Source of the DNA: Planctomycetaceae bacterium
GTDB lineage: Bacteria; Planctomycetota; Planctomycetia; Planctomycetales; Planctomycetaceae
DNA: 64,000 nt
Direction of reading: 5' to 3'
Assembly (NCBI GenBank): GCA_021732785.1
Contig: JAKFUG010000012.1
Location: 124,001 to 188,000 of the forward strand
The notes beneath the pieces were generated by a model that saw only the letters and a list, made by a program, of their open reading frames with translations, had not been told where the DNA came from and did no database searches. Position numbers and translations under genes: made by a program. Of the stretch, positions 63,026 to 64,000 are shown piece by piece; position 1 is the first letter of the stretch; the number at the start of each line of letters is the position of its first letter.

Positions 63026-64000
63026 TCAGCCCGTTTTGACCAGCGACTTGGCATCGGAGACGGTTTCGTCCAACGTCGTCGAGAACAGGGCACGGTCTTC
63101 CTCGGGAGTGTCGATCTGATGCGACAATTCGCGCTGCCGGCCCGGCGGCCAGCTTCCCTTCGTGAGGGACTCCTTCTCGGCGTAAGTCGCACGGATGCGA
63201 TCGAACTCCGATTGAATCTGCAGGAAGACATCGACGATCCCGGGATCGAAGTGTTTACCGGCTTCCACGCGAATGATTTCCACACATTGTTCGTGGAGAA
63301 TCGGTTGCTTGTAGCAGCGTTCGACGGAAAGCGCGTCGTAGACGTCGGCGAGCGCAACGATGCGAGCCGAGAGCGGAATGGCGTTGCCGGACAGACCTTG
63401 CGGATAGCCGGTGCCATCCCATTTTTCGTGGTGCAGCAGGGCGATTTCCCGTGCGGTTTCCATGAAATTGGCTTGTCCGAGGCGGCTTTCGATTTGGGAG
63501 ATACATTCCGCGCCGATGCGAGCGTGTTCCTGCATGCGGCGGCGCTCGATCGGACTGAGTGAGCCCGGCTTCAGCAAAATCGAATCTTCGACGCCGACCT
63601 TGCCGATATCGTGCAGAGCCGAGCAAACACCGATGTCGCGAATGAACTGGGCGGAAATCAACGAGCGGAACCGCGGATCGCGGCGCATCGCTTGAGCCAG
63701 CCGCGTGCAATATGCGGAGATCCGTTCCAGGTGAAAGCCGGTGTCGGTATCGCGCGACTCCGCGAGTTTGGCCAGACCGAAGATGACGGCATCCCGCGTG
63801 CGGACCAGTTCGCCATTCAATTGGGATTGCTGGTGCTTGAAGTCGTGTTCCAGATCGGACTGCTTTTTGCCGTCGCTGAGGACGTACAGAATCAGCGAAA
63901 ACAATTGCAGCGAAGCGATCCAGACGAAGAGAATCGCCGTCGTCAGATACGCCGAATGAGCGCCCGCCGTTGCCGTCCCTGTCGACAACATCCGACAGGC
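63026..64000 (-). CDS. HD-GYP domain phosphodiesterase (5' end at window edge)
   Basis: At least 321 residues; an ATG is at 63991, but the frame is open to the window end, so the N-terminus may be longer. A membrane span (about TTAILFVWIASLQLFSLILYVLS) is followed by a short helical region and an HD-GYP domain: VIFGLAKLAESRDTDTGFHLERI, CSALHDIGKVGV, and ALLHHEKWDGTGYPQGLSG. This domain usually hydrolyses cyclic di-GMP; residues are intact. The degenerate relative downstream starts 64 bp after its stop, so the two are likely co-transcribed. Confidence 0.9.
   Translation of the reverse strand, partial: ACRMLSTGTATAGAHSAYLTTAILFVWIASLQLFSLILYVLSDGKKQSDLEHDFKHQQSQLNGELVRTRDAVIFGLAKLAESRDTDTGFHLERISAYCTRLAQAMRRDPRFRSLISAQFIRDIGVCSALHDIGKVGVEDSILLKPGSLSPIERRRMQEHARIGAECISQIESRLGQANFMETAREIALLHHEKWDGTGYPQGLSGNAIPLSARIVALADVYDALSVERCYKQPILHEQCVEIIRVEAGKHFDPGIVDVFLQIQSEFDRIRATYAEKESLTKGSWPPGRQRELSHQIDTPEEDRALFSTTLDETVSDAKSLVKTG

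Overview
This 64 kb window is GC-rich, gene-dense bacterial chromosome that looks like Planctomycetota (Planctomycetales-type). The support is its gene content: a DUF1501 protein beside a DUF1549/DUF1553 cytochrome protein, a very large PVC-type cytochrome c/HEAT protein, a sulfatase, secreted PQQ-propeller proteins, Tat-exported sugar isomerase-like proteins, a redoxin/cytochrome/copper-monooxygenase fusion, a DUF11 surface protein and a short histone H1-like protein. I see no rRNA, tRNA, CRISPR array, transposase or phage gene. It reads as core chromosome carrying many small palindromic repeats.

Layout. 0-4 kb: a truncated TIM-barrel gene, then a tight plus-strand operon of HTH-EIIA protein, alpha/beta-hydrolase-fold protein, PIG-L deacetylase and PP2C phosphatase. 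3.9-4.2 kb: a minus-strand structured RNA candidate with its own promoter and terminator and a 6S-like fold. 4.4-9.2 kb: Tat-exported isomerase-like protein, 49-residue membrane protein, proB, purF and an acyl-CoA thioesterase. 9.2-17.7 kb, minus strand: small membrane protein, HEAT protein, TIM-barrel protein, giant cytochrome protein, pyrK and an RluB-type pseudouridine synthase. 18-22.8 kb: PQQ protein, RelE/ParE-type toxin-antitoxin pair, FAD oxidoreductase, pyrE and an unknown protein. 22.9-27.3 kb: DUF1501 and DUF1553 pair. 27.5-33.4 kb: folC, nucleotide-sugar epimerase, adenylate kinase, rpsD and a sulfatase. 34-40.7 kb: small lipoprotein, DUF11 protein, PfkB kinase, metallo-beta-lactamase-fold hydrolase, zinc-ribbon membrane protein, DUF6263-like protein and the H1-like protein. 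41.4-46.5 kb: class I aminotransferase, then leuC and leuD separated by a retropepsin-like protease and a Uma2-family gene, then a VOC protein. 46.5-52.6 kb: membrane protein, ADP-ribosylglycohydrolase, redoxin/cytochrome/monooxygenase fusion, ABC-2-like membrane protein and an unknown protein. 52.7-56.6 kb: ferritin-like Tat protein divergent from a Crp/Fnr regulator, an anti-sigma-like zinc-finger membrane protein and a MATE transporter. 56.6-61.9 kb: PQQ protein divergent from a coupled SDR / CoA-transferase / thiolase operon. 62-64 kb: a degenerate and an intact HD-GYP protein.

The strongest unexplained structure is the set of palindromic, REP-like repeats. At least five families recur two or three times. 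Most copies lie between genes, but some have become part of genes. One is translated in the n-region of the DUF1553 protein's signal peptide, another in that of the sulfatase, a third in the linker between the two halves of the CoA-transferase. One supplies the start codon of the FAD oxidoreductase and one the stop codon of the epimerase. The other notable item is the 6S-like RNA at 3945-4137.

Assignments rest on reading translated sequence and motifs by eye. No database search or folding program was run.
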